DNA of 64,000 nt from Leisingera thetidis (GTDB lineage Bacteria; Pseudomonadota; Alphaproteobacteria; Rhodobacterales; Rhodobacteraceae), in the NCBI RefSeq assembly GCF_025857195.1, contig NZ_CP109788.1:248001-312000 (forward strand), given 5' to 3'. Under the pieces are notes generated by a model. That model saw only the letters and a list, made by a program, of their open reading frames with translations. It was not told the origin of the DNA and searched no databases. The translations under genes were made by a program, and so were the position numbers. Shown piece by piece: positions 55,171-64,000 of the stretch. Every line of letters starts with the position of its first letter. Position 1 is the first letter of the stretch.

Positions 55171-56865
55171 ATGCCTGTGAAACTGCAAACCAAAGACAAA
55201 GTCGATCCTGTCACACTGGAGATCATCCAGGGCAAGCTCTTGTCTGTCGTCGACGAAATGGCCGTCGTCATGCAACGCACGAGTATGAGCCCGGTGATCT
55301 ACGAGGTGCTGGATTTCGCGTGCGGCGTCTGCAACGAAAAGATGGAACTGGTCGCGCAGACCAACGGGATCACCCTGTTCACCGGAACGTTCAGCACTCA
55401 GCTCCGGTCGGTCGTCGAAACCTACAAGGACGACATGAAGCCAGGCGACATCTACGTAACCAACGATCCGTATCACGGCGGCACGCACGCCTGCGATTTC
55501 GCGATCATTCGCCCGATCTTTCAGGGAAGCCGGCTTGTTGCCTATGCCCTGAATGTCGCCCATTGGGTGGATGTCGGCGGCGCGGTACCCGGCAGCCTGC
55601 CGCCCGATGCCACCTCCTCCTTCCAGGAAGGCCTGCGCCTGTCGCGCATCCGGCTGGCCCGCGGCGATGTCATCAATGATGAGATCGTCCGCATCATCCG
55701 CGAAAACACGCGTCTGCCGGACATCGCAATGGGCGACCTGAATGCGCAGATCGCAACGGTCAGGATCGCAGAGACCCGGATCGGAGAAATGCTGGAACGC
55801 TACGGCGCCAATCTGCTGACTGCCAGCTTCGGCGCGATCATTGAAGGTTCGGCCCTGCGCAGCCGCGCCACGATCCGGCAACTGGCAGACGGTGTCTACC
55901 GTGCGGAAGATGTGATCGACGGCGATGGCGTGACCTCCGGCCCGATCCACGTGCAAGTCAGGATCACCATCGAGGGCGATCAGGTGGAGGTGGATTTCAC
56001 CGGCTGCCCGCCTGCTGTGGCCGGACCCATCAACTGCGGCGCAGGTGCGCTGCAATCCGCCGTGAAGTCGGTGTTCAAGGCGATGGTCGCCCCGCAAGAG
56101 CCGTCAAACGAAGGCTGGTTCCAGCCACTTACGATCAAAGCTCCGAACGGCACGATATTCACTGCGGAGAAACCATCGCCCACCGGATGGTATTACGAAG
56201 GTTCCGTACAGGCATCCGAACTGGTCTGGAAGGCGCTTGCCAGCCATATGCCGGAACGCTTCTCGGCCGGGTCCTACTCATCGCTGTGCGTGATCTACCT
56301 GAGCGGCCGGAGCGCCACCGGCGAGGAATTCATCCATATCGAACCCACGCATGGCGGCTGGGGCGCCTCCGAAGATGAGGACGGTGCCAATGCGCTGATC
56401 TCGCTGACGGATGGCGACACCTACAACTATTCCATCGAACTGCTTGAGGCGAAATTTCCGGTTCGGGTGCGGCGCTATGATTTCAACGTCGAGGGCGGCG
56501 TCGGCGGCGGGCGGTTCCGCGGCGGTTTCGGCGTTGTCAGGGATTATGAAATCCTGGCCGACAAGACCATGCTGACAGGCAGTTTCGGGCGAAGCGAAAC
56601 GCCGCCCTGGGGCGCCGAAGGCGGCCGCGACGGGTCGGTCAACCGGTTTGAAGTCATTGAGGCCGGCACGGGAAAGGTCACATCCTACGGCAGACTGAGC
56701 GAACGCACGCTGATGAAAGGCGACGTCGTACGCATCATCACCGGCGGCGGCGGCGGCTGGGGCGACCCGGCATTGCGAGCGCGCGACGCAATTGACCGGG
56801 ACCTGCGAAACGAACTGATCACCCTGGACGACGCGCGTTCAATCTATGGTTACGAGGGGCACTGA
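55171..56865 (+). CDS. hyuB: Hydantoinase B/oxoprolinase-family subunit
   Basis: The 564-residue HyuB-family subunit opens with DPVTLEIIQGKLLSVVDEMA and has the conserved DPYHGGTHACDFAI and GGGGGWGDPALRARDAI segments. With HyuA it forms ATP-dependent enzymes that open hydantoin, N-methylhydantoin or oxoproline rings. The start is uncertain. ATG 55171 abuts the GGAAGGGG site. A GTG at 55177 would have ideal spacing and gives a protein two residues shorter. It is followed by hyuA after 2 bases. Confidence 0.92.
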   Translation: MPVKLQTKDKVDPVTLEIIQGKLLSVVDEMAVVMQRTSMSPVIYEVLDFACGVCNEKMELVAQTNGITLFTGTFSTQLRSVVETYKDDMKPGDIYVTNDPYHGGTHACDFAIIRPIFQGSRLVAYALNVAHWVDVGGAVPGSLPPDATSSFQEGLRLSRIRLARGDVINDEIVRIIRENTRLPDIAMGDLNAQIATVRIAETRIGEMLERYGANLLTASFGAIIEGSALRSRATIRQLADGVYRAEDVIDGDGVTSGPIHVQVRITIEGDQVEVDFTGCPPAVAGPINCGAGALQSAVKSVFKAMVAPQEPSNEGWFQPLTIKAPNGTIFTAEKPSPTGWYYEGSVQASELVWKALASHMPERFSAGSYSSLCVIYLSGRSATGEEFIHIEPTHGGWGASEDEDGANALISLTDGDTYNYSIELLEAKFPVRVRRYDFNVEGGVGGGRFRGGFGVVRDYEILADKTMLTGSFGRSETPPWGAEGGRDGSVNRFEVIEAGTGKVTSYGRLSERTLMKGDVVRIITGGGGGWGDPALRARDAIDRDLRNELITLDDARSIYGYEGH

Positions 56866-56867
56866 AC

Positions 56868-58925
56868 ATGATCCGACTGGCAACTGATGTAGGTGGCACC
56901 TTTACCGATCTTCTCGGATACGACGAGCAGACCGGACAGGTGTATTCCGCCAAAAGCCTGACCACGATAGATGACCAGTCCCGTGGGGTGGTCGATACGA
57001 TCGACGCGGCCAGGACTTCGGACGGGCTGGAGCCTGGACAGGTCGGCTTCTTCGTTCACGGAGGCACCACAGTGATCAACGCGATCACCGAGCGCAAGGG
57101 CGTCAGGACCGCGCTTGTCACGACGCGGGGGATCCGGGATGTTCTGGAGATCGGGCGCGGCACCCGGCCGGACCTCTATAACCTGCGTTTCCACACGCCT
57201 GCACCCTACGTCGAACGCGCCTTGCGGTTCGAGATCGGCGAACGCATCGGCGCTGACGGCTCTGTGCTGGAACGGATCAATCAGGATGACATGGAACGCG
57301 TCGCCAAGGCGCTGCAAGCGGAAGGCGTCGAAGCGGTCGCGATCCTGTTTCTCAATTCCTATGCCAACCCGGAACACGAAGCCGCATGCGCCGCATATCT
57401 TTCGGACCGTCTGCCGGACACCACGATCTGTTGCAGCCACGAGATTTCGAGCCTTTGGCGGGAATACGAGCGGTCGAACACCGTGGTGCTGAACGCCTAT
57501 GTCAAACCGATCATCTCGCGGTACTTCCAGAAGCTTGAAACCAAACTGATAGATGCCACCGTGCGCTGCGCCCATTACGCGATGTTGTCGAACGGCGGCG
57601 TGGCGTCGTTCCGGCAGGCGTCGGACGCGCCGCTGAACCTGGTGGAATCCGGCCCTTCTGGCGGTGTGGCCGGTGCTGTCCGGATCGGCGAGTTTCTGGG
57701 TGAACAGAATGTTCTCGCCTTCGATGTGGGCGGTACAACGGCCAAATGCTCGGTGATCGTGGACGGCAAGCCTCGGGTGTTTTCCGAATACAAGATGGAG
57801 TGGAGCCGGCAGTCGCCCGGATACCCGGTCCAGGTTCCGGTCGTGGATATTGTCGAGATCGGCTCCGGTGGCGGATCGATTGCGCGGGTCGATGAATTCG
57901 GGGCCCTGACGGTCGGCCCGGAAAGCGCCGGTTCCAAACCCGGTCCGGTCTGCTACGGCTTCGGCGGAACGGAACCCACGGTCACGGACGCAAAGCTTCT
58001 GACCGGGGTGATCAACCCGGACACCTTCGCCGGCGGCAAGATCAGGCTCGATGTCGAAGCGGCCCGGGAGGCCATGTCCGGATTGGGCGAACGCCTGGGG
58101 CTGGACGTCGAAAACACCGCGCAGGCGATCCTTGATCTGGCCGAAGCGAACATGATCAACGCCCTGAAACTGGTGACCATCCAGCGGGGTTACGATCCGC
58201 GCGACTTCACGCTGGTGGTCACTGGCGGCGGCGGGCCCCTGTTCGCCGCCAGCCTGGGACGCGAACTGAATGCGAAACGGGTTGTCATCCCCCCCCATGC
58301 GGGTATCTTTTCAGCCTGGGGGATGCTGGCGGCAAAGCCGCGCGTCGACATGCGCAAAACCTGGTTCCGGGAACTCGGGGCGGAGGCCATCGCGCCGCTG
58401 GAGCGGGAGTTGAACACGCTGCGCCAGTCCGCAACCGGCTATTTCGGACAGGACACGGATGAGGCCCTGACCTTCGTTGTGGCGCTCCAGCTGCGCTACC
58501 GGGGGCAGGAACATTCGGTCACGACCCACATCGGCACCGAGCTCGATCCGGCGTCCATCGCTGACCATTTCCACGCCGCGCACAAGACGGCCTATTCCTT
58601 CGATCTCGTCGGGACCGCCATCGAGATCACCGGCATCCATCTGGTTGCAGAACTTCAGAGCCCAGTGATTTCCTGCCCGGTGGTGAATGGCGACGGCTTA
58701 ACGAAGGAAACTGCACAAACCGGGCTGCGCAAGGTTTTCGAGGGTGCCGAACAGGGGTGGGCAGACTGCAACGTCTTCCATCGTGAGAAGATGCCGCCGG
58801 GGCTCGAAATCGCAGGACCTGCGCTGATTGAAGAGCCAACCACGACAACCCTGGTTTTGACGGGCCAAACGGTGCAGCGCAATGAACACGGGCTTCTGAT
58901 TGTCACTGAGAAAGGCGACACATAA
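56868..58925 (+). CDS. hyuA: Hydantoinase A/oxoprolinase-family subunit
   Basis: The 685-residue HyuA-family subunit has an N-terminal Hydant_A domain (IRLATDVGGTFTDLL, HGGTTVINAITERKG) and an ATPase fold with VLAFDVGGTTAKCSVI. GSGGGSIARVDEFGALTVGP and VVTGGGGPLFAASLGREL follow. It shares an active site with HyuB and drives lactam opening by ATP hydrolysis. The stop overlaps the ABC ATPase start by one base. Confidence 0.93.
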   Translation: MIRLATDVGGTFTDLLGYDEQTGQVYSAKSLTTIDDQSRGVVDTIDAARTSDGLEPGQVGFFVHGGTTVINAITERKGVRTALVTTRGIRDVLEIGRGTRPDLYNLRFHTPAPYVERALRFEIGERIGADGSVLERINQDDMERVAKALQAEGVEAVAILFLNSYANPEHEAACAAYLSDRLPDTTICCSHEISSLWREYERSNTVVLNAYVKPIISRYFQKLETKLIDATVRCAHYAMLSNGGVASFRQASDAPLNLVESGPSGGVAGAVRIGEFLGEQNVLAFDVGGTTAKCSVIVDGKPRVFSEYKMEWSRQSPGYPVQVPVVDIVEIGSGGGSIARVDEFGALTVGPESAGSKPGPVCYGFGGTEPTVTDAKLLTGVINPDTFAGGKIRLDVEAAREAMSGLGERLGLDVENTAQAILDLAEANMINALKLVTIQRGYDPRDFTLVVTGGGGPLFAASLGRELNAKRVVIPPHAGIFSAWGMLAAKPRVDMRKTWFRELGAEAIAPLERELNTLRQSATGYFGQDTDEALTFVVALQLRYRGQEHSVTTHIGTELDPASIADHFHAAHKTAYSFDLVGTAIEITGIHLVAELQSPVISCPVVNGDGLTKETAQTGLRKVFEGAEQGWADCNVFHREKMPPGLEIAGPALIEEPTTTTLVLTGQTVQRNEHGLLIVTEKGDT

Positions 58926-59980
58926 TGGCTATTTCGATTGGTATAGACAAGGTGAGCCGCCGCTTCGGAGACGTCGTCGCTGTCGACAATCTCCGGCTCG
59001 AGATCAAGGCGGGCGAGTTCTTTACCCTGCTGGGGTCGTCCGGGTCGGGCAAAAGCACCCTTCTGAAGATGATCGCGGGCTTCGATCAGCCCACAAACGG
59101 CCGGATCCTTTTCGATGGCGCGGATGTCACGCGGATGCCGGCCAACCGGCGCCCCTGCAACACCGTGTTCCAGGACCTTGCCCTTTTTCCGCACATGTCC
59201 GTTGCGCAGAACGTCGGCTACGGCCTGCGGGTCCGCCGCGAGGCCAAGCCGGTGCGGACCGGCAAGGTGCGCAATGCCCTGCAGCTGGTCGATCTCGACG
59301 GTTATCAGGACCGTGACATCATGGCCCTGTCTGGCGGTCAGCGGCAGCGCGTCGCGCTGGCACGGTCCCTGGTTATGGAACCCGGCATCCTGTTGCTGGA
59401 CGAACCGCTCACCGGTCTGGATGAGCGTCTTCGCCAGCAGATGCGCGATGAATTCGGACGTCTGCACCAGAAGACCGCCGCGACCTTCGTGCTGGTGACA
59501 CACAACCAGGACGAAGCCCTGAGCCTGTCGGACCGGATGGCGATCATGCATCACGGCAGGCTGGTCCAGGTCGGAACCCCCGACGAAATCCTGCACCGGC
59601 CGACAAATGAGTTCGTGGCACGGTTCGTCGGGCTGGAATCCATCGTCGTCCCCGACCGTGTCGAAAAGCACGGCGCCGGTCTTGCCGTGCTGATCAACGG
59701 GAGCCGCTCGGAGATCCCCGCCTACCAAGGTGATGTTCTTCCCAGCAAGATCGCGATCCGATCCGACCGGTTGAGCCTGGAGGCCGGCGAACAGGGCATC
59801 CCGGCGACATTGATCGAGCGTCATTTTCGCGGGCGGTACTACGAATGCACCTTGGCGATGAGAGACAACACCAGACTAACCGCGGAAATCTCGGTCGACG
59901 CGATGCCGGACGGCATGGACACAGGCAAGGCCACCACTCTGGGACTTCAGGCCGGGGCCTTGGTTCCGGTGATGAACTGA
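58925..59980 (+). CDS. Spermidine/iron-type ABC transporter ATPase (PotA/FbpC-like)
   Basis: The 351-residue ATPase has Walker A (GSSGSGKSTLLKM), the Q-loop in VFQDLALFPHM, signature LSGGQRQRVALAR, Walker B (ILLLDEPLTGLDE), switch H (LVTHNQD) and a C-terminal TOBE domain (about 270-345). It powers import of the hydantoinase substrate or a related compound. It is translationally coupled to hyuA. Confidence 0.93.
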   Translation: MAISIGIDKVSRRFGDVVAVDNLRLEIKAGEFFTLLGSSGSGKSTLLKMIAGFDQPTNGRILFDGADVTRMPANRRPCNTVFQDLALFPHMSVAQNVGYGLRVRREAKPVRTGKVRNALQLVDLDGYQDRDIMALSGGQRQRVALARSLVMEPGILLLDEPLTGLDERLRQQMRDEFGRLHQKTAATFVLVTHNQDEALSLSDRMAIMHHGRLVQVGTPDEILHRPTNEFVARFVGLESIVVPDRVEKHGAGLAVLINGSRSEIPAYQGDVLPSKIAIRSDRLSLEAGEQGIPATLIERHFRGRYYECTLAMRDNTRLTAEISVDAMPDGMDTGKATTLGLQAGALVPVMN

Positions 59981-60002
59981 CCTGCAACACGGGAGATAAC
60001 AA

Positions 60003-61163
60003 ATGAACAGACTTCAAAGCCATTTGCACGGCAGCCTCGGCCGCAGACAGATGCTCAAACTGACGGCAAGCGGTATCGCCGGCCTCGCGGCATCTTCCGT
60101 CCTGCCGGCCGCGGCAGCGGAGGCTGGCGGGAACGTTGCCTTCTGGGGCACCGGAACGCTCGATATCGGCAATGACTGGCAGCGCGCGATGGAAAGCGCG
60201 GGCCTCGACATTTCGTTCTCGGACAACGGAAACGATCCTGGCCCGATTGTCGCACGGCTGGTCGCGGGCAATGCAAATGCCATCTACGATGTCAGCGGCG
60301 TTCAGGGCGGCGCCGAAAAGGAACTGGCGACGCAGGGCGCCGTAGTGCCCTGGGACACCGGCAAGATCGCGAACTGGGACAAGGTCTGGTCCTGGGCCAA
60401 GGACATTCCGTTTCTCACCGTCGATGGCAATCAGATCGGGCTGCCCTGCGTAGTGAACGCCGACTCGATCATCTACCGCAAGGACAAGCTGGGCGTCGTC
60501 GACAGTTACGGCGTGATCTTCGACCCCAAGCTCAAGGGACGGGTCGCGATGGAAGATGCCTGGATCAATTCGGCAATCTTCACCGCCATGTACCTCAAGG
60601 AATCCGAAAACGCGCCGATCGTCGAGCCTGGAAACCTGACCGAGGACGAGCTTGGCCTGGTCATGGAGTTCCTGATCAAACACAAGCGCGACGGCCAGTT
60701 CCGCACGTTCTGGAGCGGCTGGGAACAGGGTGTGCAACTGGTCGCCGACGAAGAGGTCGACGCGATGACCGGCTGGGAGCCGATCGTGCTCGAAGGCCAG
60801 AAACGCGGCCTTGACGTGGCCTATGCCGCCCCGGTCGAGGGGTATGAAGGCTGGGGCAACAACCTGCTTTTGCACCGCGGTGCGGTGGAGCGCGGGCTGG
60901 GCGACGCAGCCCATGAATTCGCAAACTGGATTTACTCCGGCTTCTACGGCGCCAACCTGTCGCAATCGCGCGGCTACGTCGTGCCAAGCGACAACAATGT
61001 CGCCTACGCCGAGGCCAACCCAGGCGAGTTCGACCCGGCCGCGGTCAGGAAGACCGTGGACCACGTCCGCAACAAGTTTTCAGGCAAGGTCTATTGGCAG
61101 AACACGCGGCCGGACAACTTCCAGCTGTACGAAGAGTGGTGGCAGAAGCTGCGCAACAGCTGA
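60003..61163 (+). CDS. PotD-type ABC transporter solute-binding protein with Tat-like signal
   Basis: The 386-residue periplasmic binding protein has a twin-arginine-like signal (GRRQMLKLTASGIAGLAASS, cleaved near AAAEA). A PotD/SBP_bac-8-type fold follows (KVWSWAKDIPFLTVDGNQIG, VAMEDAWINSAIFTAMYL). It probably captures a nitrogen-rich solute. GGGAG stands upstream of the ATG. Confidence 0.92.
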   Translation: MNRLQSHLHGSLGRRQMLKLTASGIAGLAASSVLPAAAAEAGGNVAFWGTGTLDIGNDWQRAMESAGLDISFSDNGNDPGPIVARLVAGNANAIYDVSGVQGGAEKELATQGAVVPWDTGKIANWDKVWSWAKDIPFLTVDGNQIGLPCVVNADSIIYRKDKLGVVDSYGVIFDPKLKGRVAMEDAWINSAIFTAMYLKESENAPIVEPGNLTEDELGLVMEFLIKHKRDGQFRTFWSGWEQGVQLVADEEVDAMTGWEPIVLEGQKRGLDVAYAAPVEGYEGWGNNLLLHRGAVERGLGDAAHEFANWIYSGFYGANLSQSRGYVVPSDNNVAYAEANPGEFDPAAVRKTVDHVRNKFSGKVYWQNTRPDNFQLYEEWWQKLRNS

Positions 61164-61230
61164 GCCATCACCACCGCGCCGCTGTCGCTGCGGCGTGGTC
61201 CTTTCCCGCATTCAGTAAGGACAGCCGACC

Positions 61231-62091
61231 ATGTTTCTGATCCGACGCGGACTTGCGTTATCTTCACCGGGCTTCTTGCTCATCCTCTTGCTAGGGGCGG
61301 TGCCGCTCACCGTTATCCTGGTGTGGAGTTTCTGGACGTGGGATCCCGCCACGTACTGGATCCAGCCGACCCTGTCTCTGGATGCATATGCAGCGATCGG
61401 CGATGCCGGGCGCTGGAGCGTCATCGTCGGGAGCTTCGGCAAGGCGTTCCTCGCGGCCTTTTTCTGCCTGCTTGTCGGCTACCCGTCGGCGATGGCGATC
61501 CATTTCGTGGCGACGCCGCGCTGGTCCTTCGTGCTGATGGCGGCGTTCACCATCCCCTTCTTCACCTCCTACCTGATCCGCGCTTTTTCGTGGCGGCTGG
61601 TTCTTGGCCGGACCGGGATGGTGAACAACTTTCTGATGCAGATCGGCCTGATCGACGAGCCGCTGGACTGGCTGTTGTTCAGCGATTTTGCGGTGATGAT
61701 CGGTCTGATCGCCTCGTATCTGCCGTTCGTGATCTTTCCACTGCTGCTGTCGCTGCGCAAAGTCGAGCCGAATTTCCTTGCTGCGAGCCAGGACCTGGGC
61801 GCGGGTTTCCTGCGCACGCTCTTCACGATCATCATTCCGCTGACCAAGCCGGGGATCTTCGCAGGCTTCCTGTTCGTCTTTATCATGGCGGCCGGGTCTT
61901 CGACCGAAGTGCAGATGCTGGGCGGGGCTGGCGCACCGATGATTTCGATCATGATCAATGACGTGATGCGCGTGGTGAACTTTCCGCTCGCCTTTGCGAT
62001 CTCGGCGGTGGTGATCGTGGCGCTGTTCACAATCGTGCTGGCCGGCAACCGGGTTTTCGGCCTCACCAAGATGTTCGAGGATTTCAAATGA
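61231..62091 (+). CDS. ABC transporter permease, PotB type
   Basis: The 286-residue permease has six helices and an EAA loop (LRKVEPNFLAASQDLGAGFLRT). It is paired with the following permease, overlapping it by 4 bases (ATGA). It is the first of two transmembrane subunits of the spermidine-type transporter. Confidence 0.93.
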   Translation: MFLIRRGLALSSPGFLLILLLGAVPLTVILVWSFWTWDPATYWIQPTLSLDAYAAIGDAGRWSVIVGSFGKAFLAAFFCLLVGYPSAMAIHFVATPRWSFVLMAAFTIPFFTSYLIRAFSWRLVLGRTGMVNNFLMQIGLIDEPLDWLLFSDFAVMIGLIASYLPFVIFPLLLSLRKVEPNFLAASQDLGAGFLRTLFTIIIPLTKPGIFAGFLFVFIMAAGSSTEVQMLGGAGAPMISIMINDVMRVVNFPLAFAISAVVIVALFTIVLAGNRVFGLTKMFEDFK

Positions 62092-62885
62092 CAATCGGTT
62101 TCGAAAATCGCACCGTTCGCGTGGTGATCGGGTTTCTGACGGCGGCGGCGCTTGTCGTTGTCTACCTGCCACCCCTCTATCTCGTCGGCGTCTCGTTCAA
62201 CCCCGCGCTTCAGCCCGCCTTGCCGTCGCTCGGCGACCTCAGCGTCAAGTGGTATGTCGAACTGGCCAATGAACGCGGGTTGCTTGCCGCGCTGCGGGAA
62301 TCCCTTCTGATCGCCACGGCGACCACGGTCATCTCGGTCTCGGTCGCACTTGCCGCGGCACTGGCCTACCTGGAGCTCGGGAAACTTCGGAATGCCTGGT
62401 TTCTGCTGGTTCTCATGCCGATGTTCGTGCCGGGCCTGATCCAGGGCCTCGCACTGTCGGTAATCCTGAACCGGTGGCAAGTGGTTCCGTTCTGGGGAAC
62501 CGTCGCCATGGGACACCTGCTCTGGGCGCTGCCATTCGCCTTTACCGTTATCCTGACCAGCATGGTCAGCGTGCGCCGGTCCTATCTGCTCGCGGCCGCC
62601 GATCTGGGTGCCAGCTGGTGGCAGCGCGTGACGCAGATCATCCTGCCATTGATCATCCCCGGCATCGTTGGCGGAGTGATCTTTTCCTTCTTGCTGTCCC
62701 TCAACGAATTCGCCCGGTCCAGCTATCTTGTCGGGCGCCAGAATACCCTGCCTCTGGTCCTCTTCGGCAAGATGAACTCCGGCGCCTCGCCGACGATCTA
62801 CGCGCTGTCGGGCCTCATCCTGATGGCCTCGGTCCTGGCTGTCGCGCTTTTCATGTATCTCTCGGCACGGCGCAAGCGCGCCTGA
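62088..62885 (+). CDS. ABC transporter permease, PotC type
   Basis: The 265-residue permease has six helices and an EAA loop (VRRSYLLAAADLGASWWQRV). The GVIFSFLLSLNEFARSSYLV helix is typical of PotC. It is the last gene before a terminator. Confidence 0.93.
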   Translation: MTIGFENRTVRVVIGFLTAAALVVVYLPPLYLVGVSFNPALQPALPSLGDLSVKWYVELANERGLLAALRESLLIATATTVISVSVALAAALAYLELGKLRNAWFLLVLMPMFVPGLIQGLALSVILNRWQVVPFWGTVAMGHLLWALPFAFTVILTSMVSVRRSYLLAAADLGASWWQRVTQIILPLIIPGIVGGVIFSFLLSLNEFARSSYLVGRQNTLPLVLFGKMNSGASPTIYALSGLILMASVLAVALFMYLSARRKRA

Positions 62886-62906
62886 CCTGTCTTCCTCCCC
62901 GACTGA

Positions 62907-62942
62907 AGGGCCGCGTGCCTTCGCGCCGCGGCCCTCTTTTTT
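62907..62942 (+). terminator. Rho-independent terminator after the ABC transporter genes
   Basis: A 9-bp G+C stem (62907-62915 with 62927-62935) is followed by C and six T (62937-62942). It ends the hyu-ABC transcript before the amidohydrolase gene. Confidence 0.85.
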
Positions 62943-62965
62943 GCCCCATCCAAAGGAGGTTCGTG

Positions 62966-64000
62966 ATGCCCCCGAGCGCAGACACTGCAATGGCCGCTAC
63001 TGTTCAACAAGCCAAGAACTGGCGGCGGCATATCCACCGGAATCCCGAATTGCAGTTTGCCGAACACGAAACGGCAGAGTTCATTGCCCAGCGGCTGCAG
63101 TCCTTCGGGCTGTCGCCCAGCCGGGGATTGGCGGAAACCGGTATCGCGGCGGTGATCGAGGGCGACGGAAGGCCAGGACCCAGTATCGCATTGCGGGCCG
63201 AAATGGACGCATTGCCGATTGAGGAGAAGTCGAACCTGCCCTATCGATCACGCAATCCGGGGGTTATGCATGCCTGTGGACACGATGGCCACATGGCCAT
63301 GCTGCTGGCTGCCGCCTCGCTGCTGGCGGCCCGCCGGAATTTCCCGGGCCGGGTGGTTGTGATCTTCCAGGCCGCGGAAGAATTCGGCGGCGGTGCAAAA
63401 CGGATGATCGACGAGGGGCTGCTGACGGAGTTTCCCTTCGACCGCGTGTTTTCACTTCACAACATGCCGGGCGAAGCGCCCGGATCCCTCATGACCCGAA
63501 CAGGGCCGATCATGGCCGCGGCGACGTCCTGGGACCTCGTCATTGAGGGAAAGGGTGCGCATGCCGGTTGGCCGCACCTCGGCATCGACTCGATCTCTGT
63601 CGCCGCCGAATTCATCCAGGGCTGCAACGCGATCATTGCCCGTAGGGCCGATCCGATTTCGGGCGCAACCATTTCGCCGACCAGGATATCAGGCGGAAAC
63701 AGCCACAACACATTGCCCGAGGAAATCCGGATCGGCGGCACGCTCCGGACGCTGGACAATACACTCACCGGTTTTATCATCGCTCGAATGCATGATCTTG
63801 CGGCCGGGCTCGCGCGGAGCCATGGGTGCGGTGTCAAGTTTACGCCTCACCCCGGTTACCCCGTGACCGTCAACGATGCGGTTTCTGTTGCCCAGGCCAT
63901 GCAAGCAGCGAATGCCTTGGTGGGAGCATCAAACAGTTCGGACAGGGTCGAACCCAAACTGGGAACCGAAGATTTTGCCTATATGCTGCGGGAACGCCCG
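62966..64000 (+). CDS. M20-family amidohydrolase (hippurate/N-acyl-amino-acid hydrolase type), 3' end outside window
   Basis: The frame is open to the window edge, giving 345 residues. It has M20D metal-site motifs: ALRAEMDALPIEE, VMHACGHDGHMAM, FQAAEEFGGGAKRMI, an H in GKGAHAGWPH and the near-terminal GTEDFAYML. The family cleaves N-acyl or N-carbamoyl amino acids using two metal ions. AAAGGAGG lies 7-8 bases before ATG 62966. In this neighbourhood it may cleave the N-carbamoyl or amide product of the hydantoinase; that is inferred. Confidence 0.92.
   Translation, partial: MPPSADTAMAATVQQAKNWRRHIHRNPELQFAEHETAEFIAQRLQSFGLSPSRGLAETGIAAVIEGDGRPGPSIALRAEMDALPIEEKSNLPYRSRNPGVMHACGHDGHMAMLLAAASLLAARRNFPGRVVVIFQAAEEFGGGAKRMIDEGLLTEFPFDRVFSLHNMPGEAPGSLMTRTGPIMAAATSWDLVIEGKGAHAGWPHLGIDSISVAAEFIQGCNAIIARRADPISGATISPTRISGGNSHNTLPEEIRIGGTLRTLDNTLTGFIIARMHDLAAGLARSHGCGVKFTPHPGYPVTVNDAVSVAQAMQAANALVGASNSSDRVEPKLGTEDFAYMLRERP

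Overview
The window reads as chromosome (or a large chromid-like replicon) of a marine alphaproteobacterium of the Rhodobacterales/Roseobacter type. This rests on high G+C, a complete Na+-translocating NADH:quinone reductase operon, TRAP and betaine-type ABC transporters, a 4-hydroxyproline-betaine epimerase very like HpbD of Pelagibaca, and a G+C-rich 3' intergenic repeat that I remember from Rhodobacteraceae. I see no tRNA, rRNA or CRISPR array.

Layout. (1) 1-10.9 kb: the end of an AMP-forming acyl-CoA ligase; a GlxA-type regulator; a three-gene betaine/TMAO-type ABC transporter (binding protein, ATPase, fused double permease, all on the minus strand); then a TorR/TorS/TorT trimethylamine-N-oxide-type signalling set. 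TorR-box-like repeats lie between the transporter and torR, so the transporter is probably under TorR control. (2) 11.5-20.3 kb: a YeiH-family exporter, an aldehyde dehydrogenase, an epoxide-hydrolase-family protein, a MocR-type regulator and a divergent TRAP transporter in the order P-M-Q. (3) 20.8-26.7 kb: nqrABCDEF on the minus strand, closed by a perfect hairpin terminator. (4) 27-32 kb: an NCS1 permease, an Asp/Glu/hydantoin racemase, a divergent GntR regulator, a mandelate-racemase-superfamily enzyme and an MDR oxidoreductase. (5) 32.3-49.4 kb: a large betaine/hydroxyproline-betaine catabolic region with a small helical protein, an aldehyde dehydrogenase, a Rieske N-demethylase-type oxygenase, LysR and GlxA regulators, a second betaine ABC transporter, a GntR regulator, a DHDPS-family lyase, another aldehyde dehydrogenase, an FAD amine oxidase, two SDRs, HpbD and a non-pyrrolysine MttB-family methyltransferase. 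(6) 49.6-52.2 kb: a gene graveyard holding a plasmid ParA/RepA fragment, a truncated IS481 transposase, a probable fragment of a GmrSD/DUF1524-type restriction protein and a broken IS3 copy. (7) 52.4-64 kb: a MalT-like LuxR regulator, HyuB/HyuA hydantoinase subunits, a spermidine-type ABC transporter and a partial M20 amidohydrolase.

The catabolic genes suggest a route in which a methylated hydroxyproline or proline derivative is imported, demethylated (MttB-like and Rieske enzymes), epimerised (HpbD), oxidised, deaminated (DHDPS family) and passed to the TCA cycle through aldehyde dehydrogenases. The most unusual signal is in the graveyard. At least five 36-42 bp inserts of one hairpin family, plus two more hairpin inserts, interrupt the transposase genes. 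Their outer sequence is conserved, while their inner stems vary with compensating changes. I see none of them elsewhere in the window.
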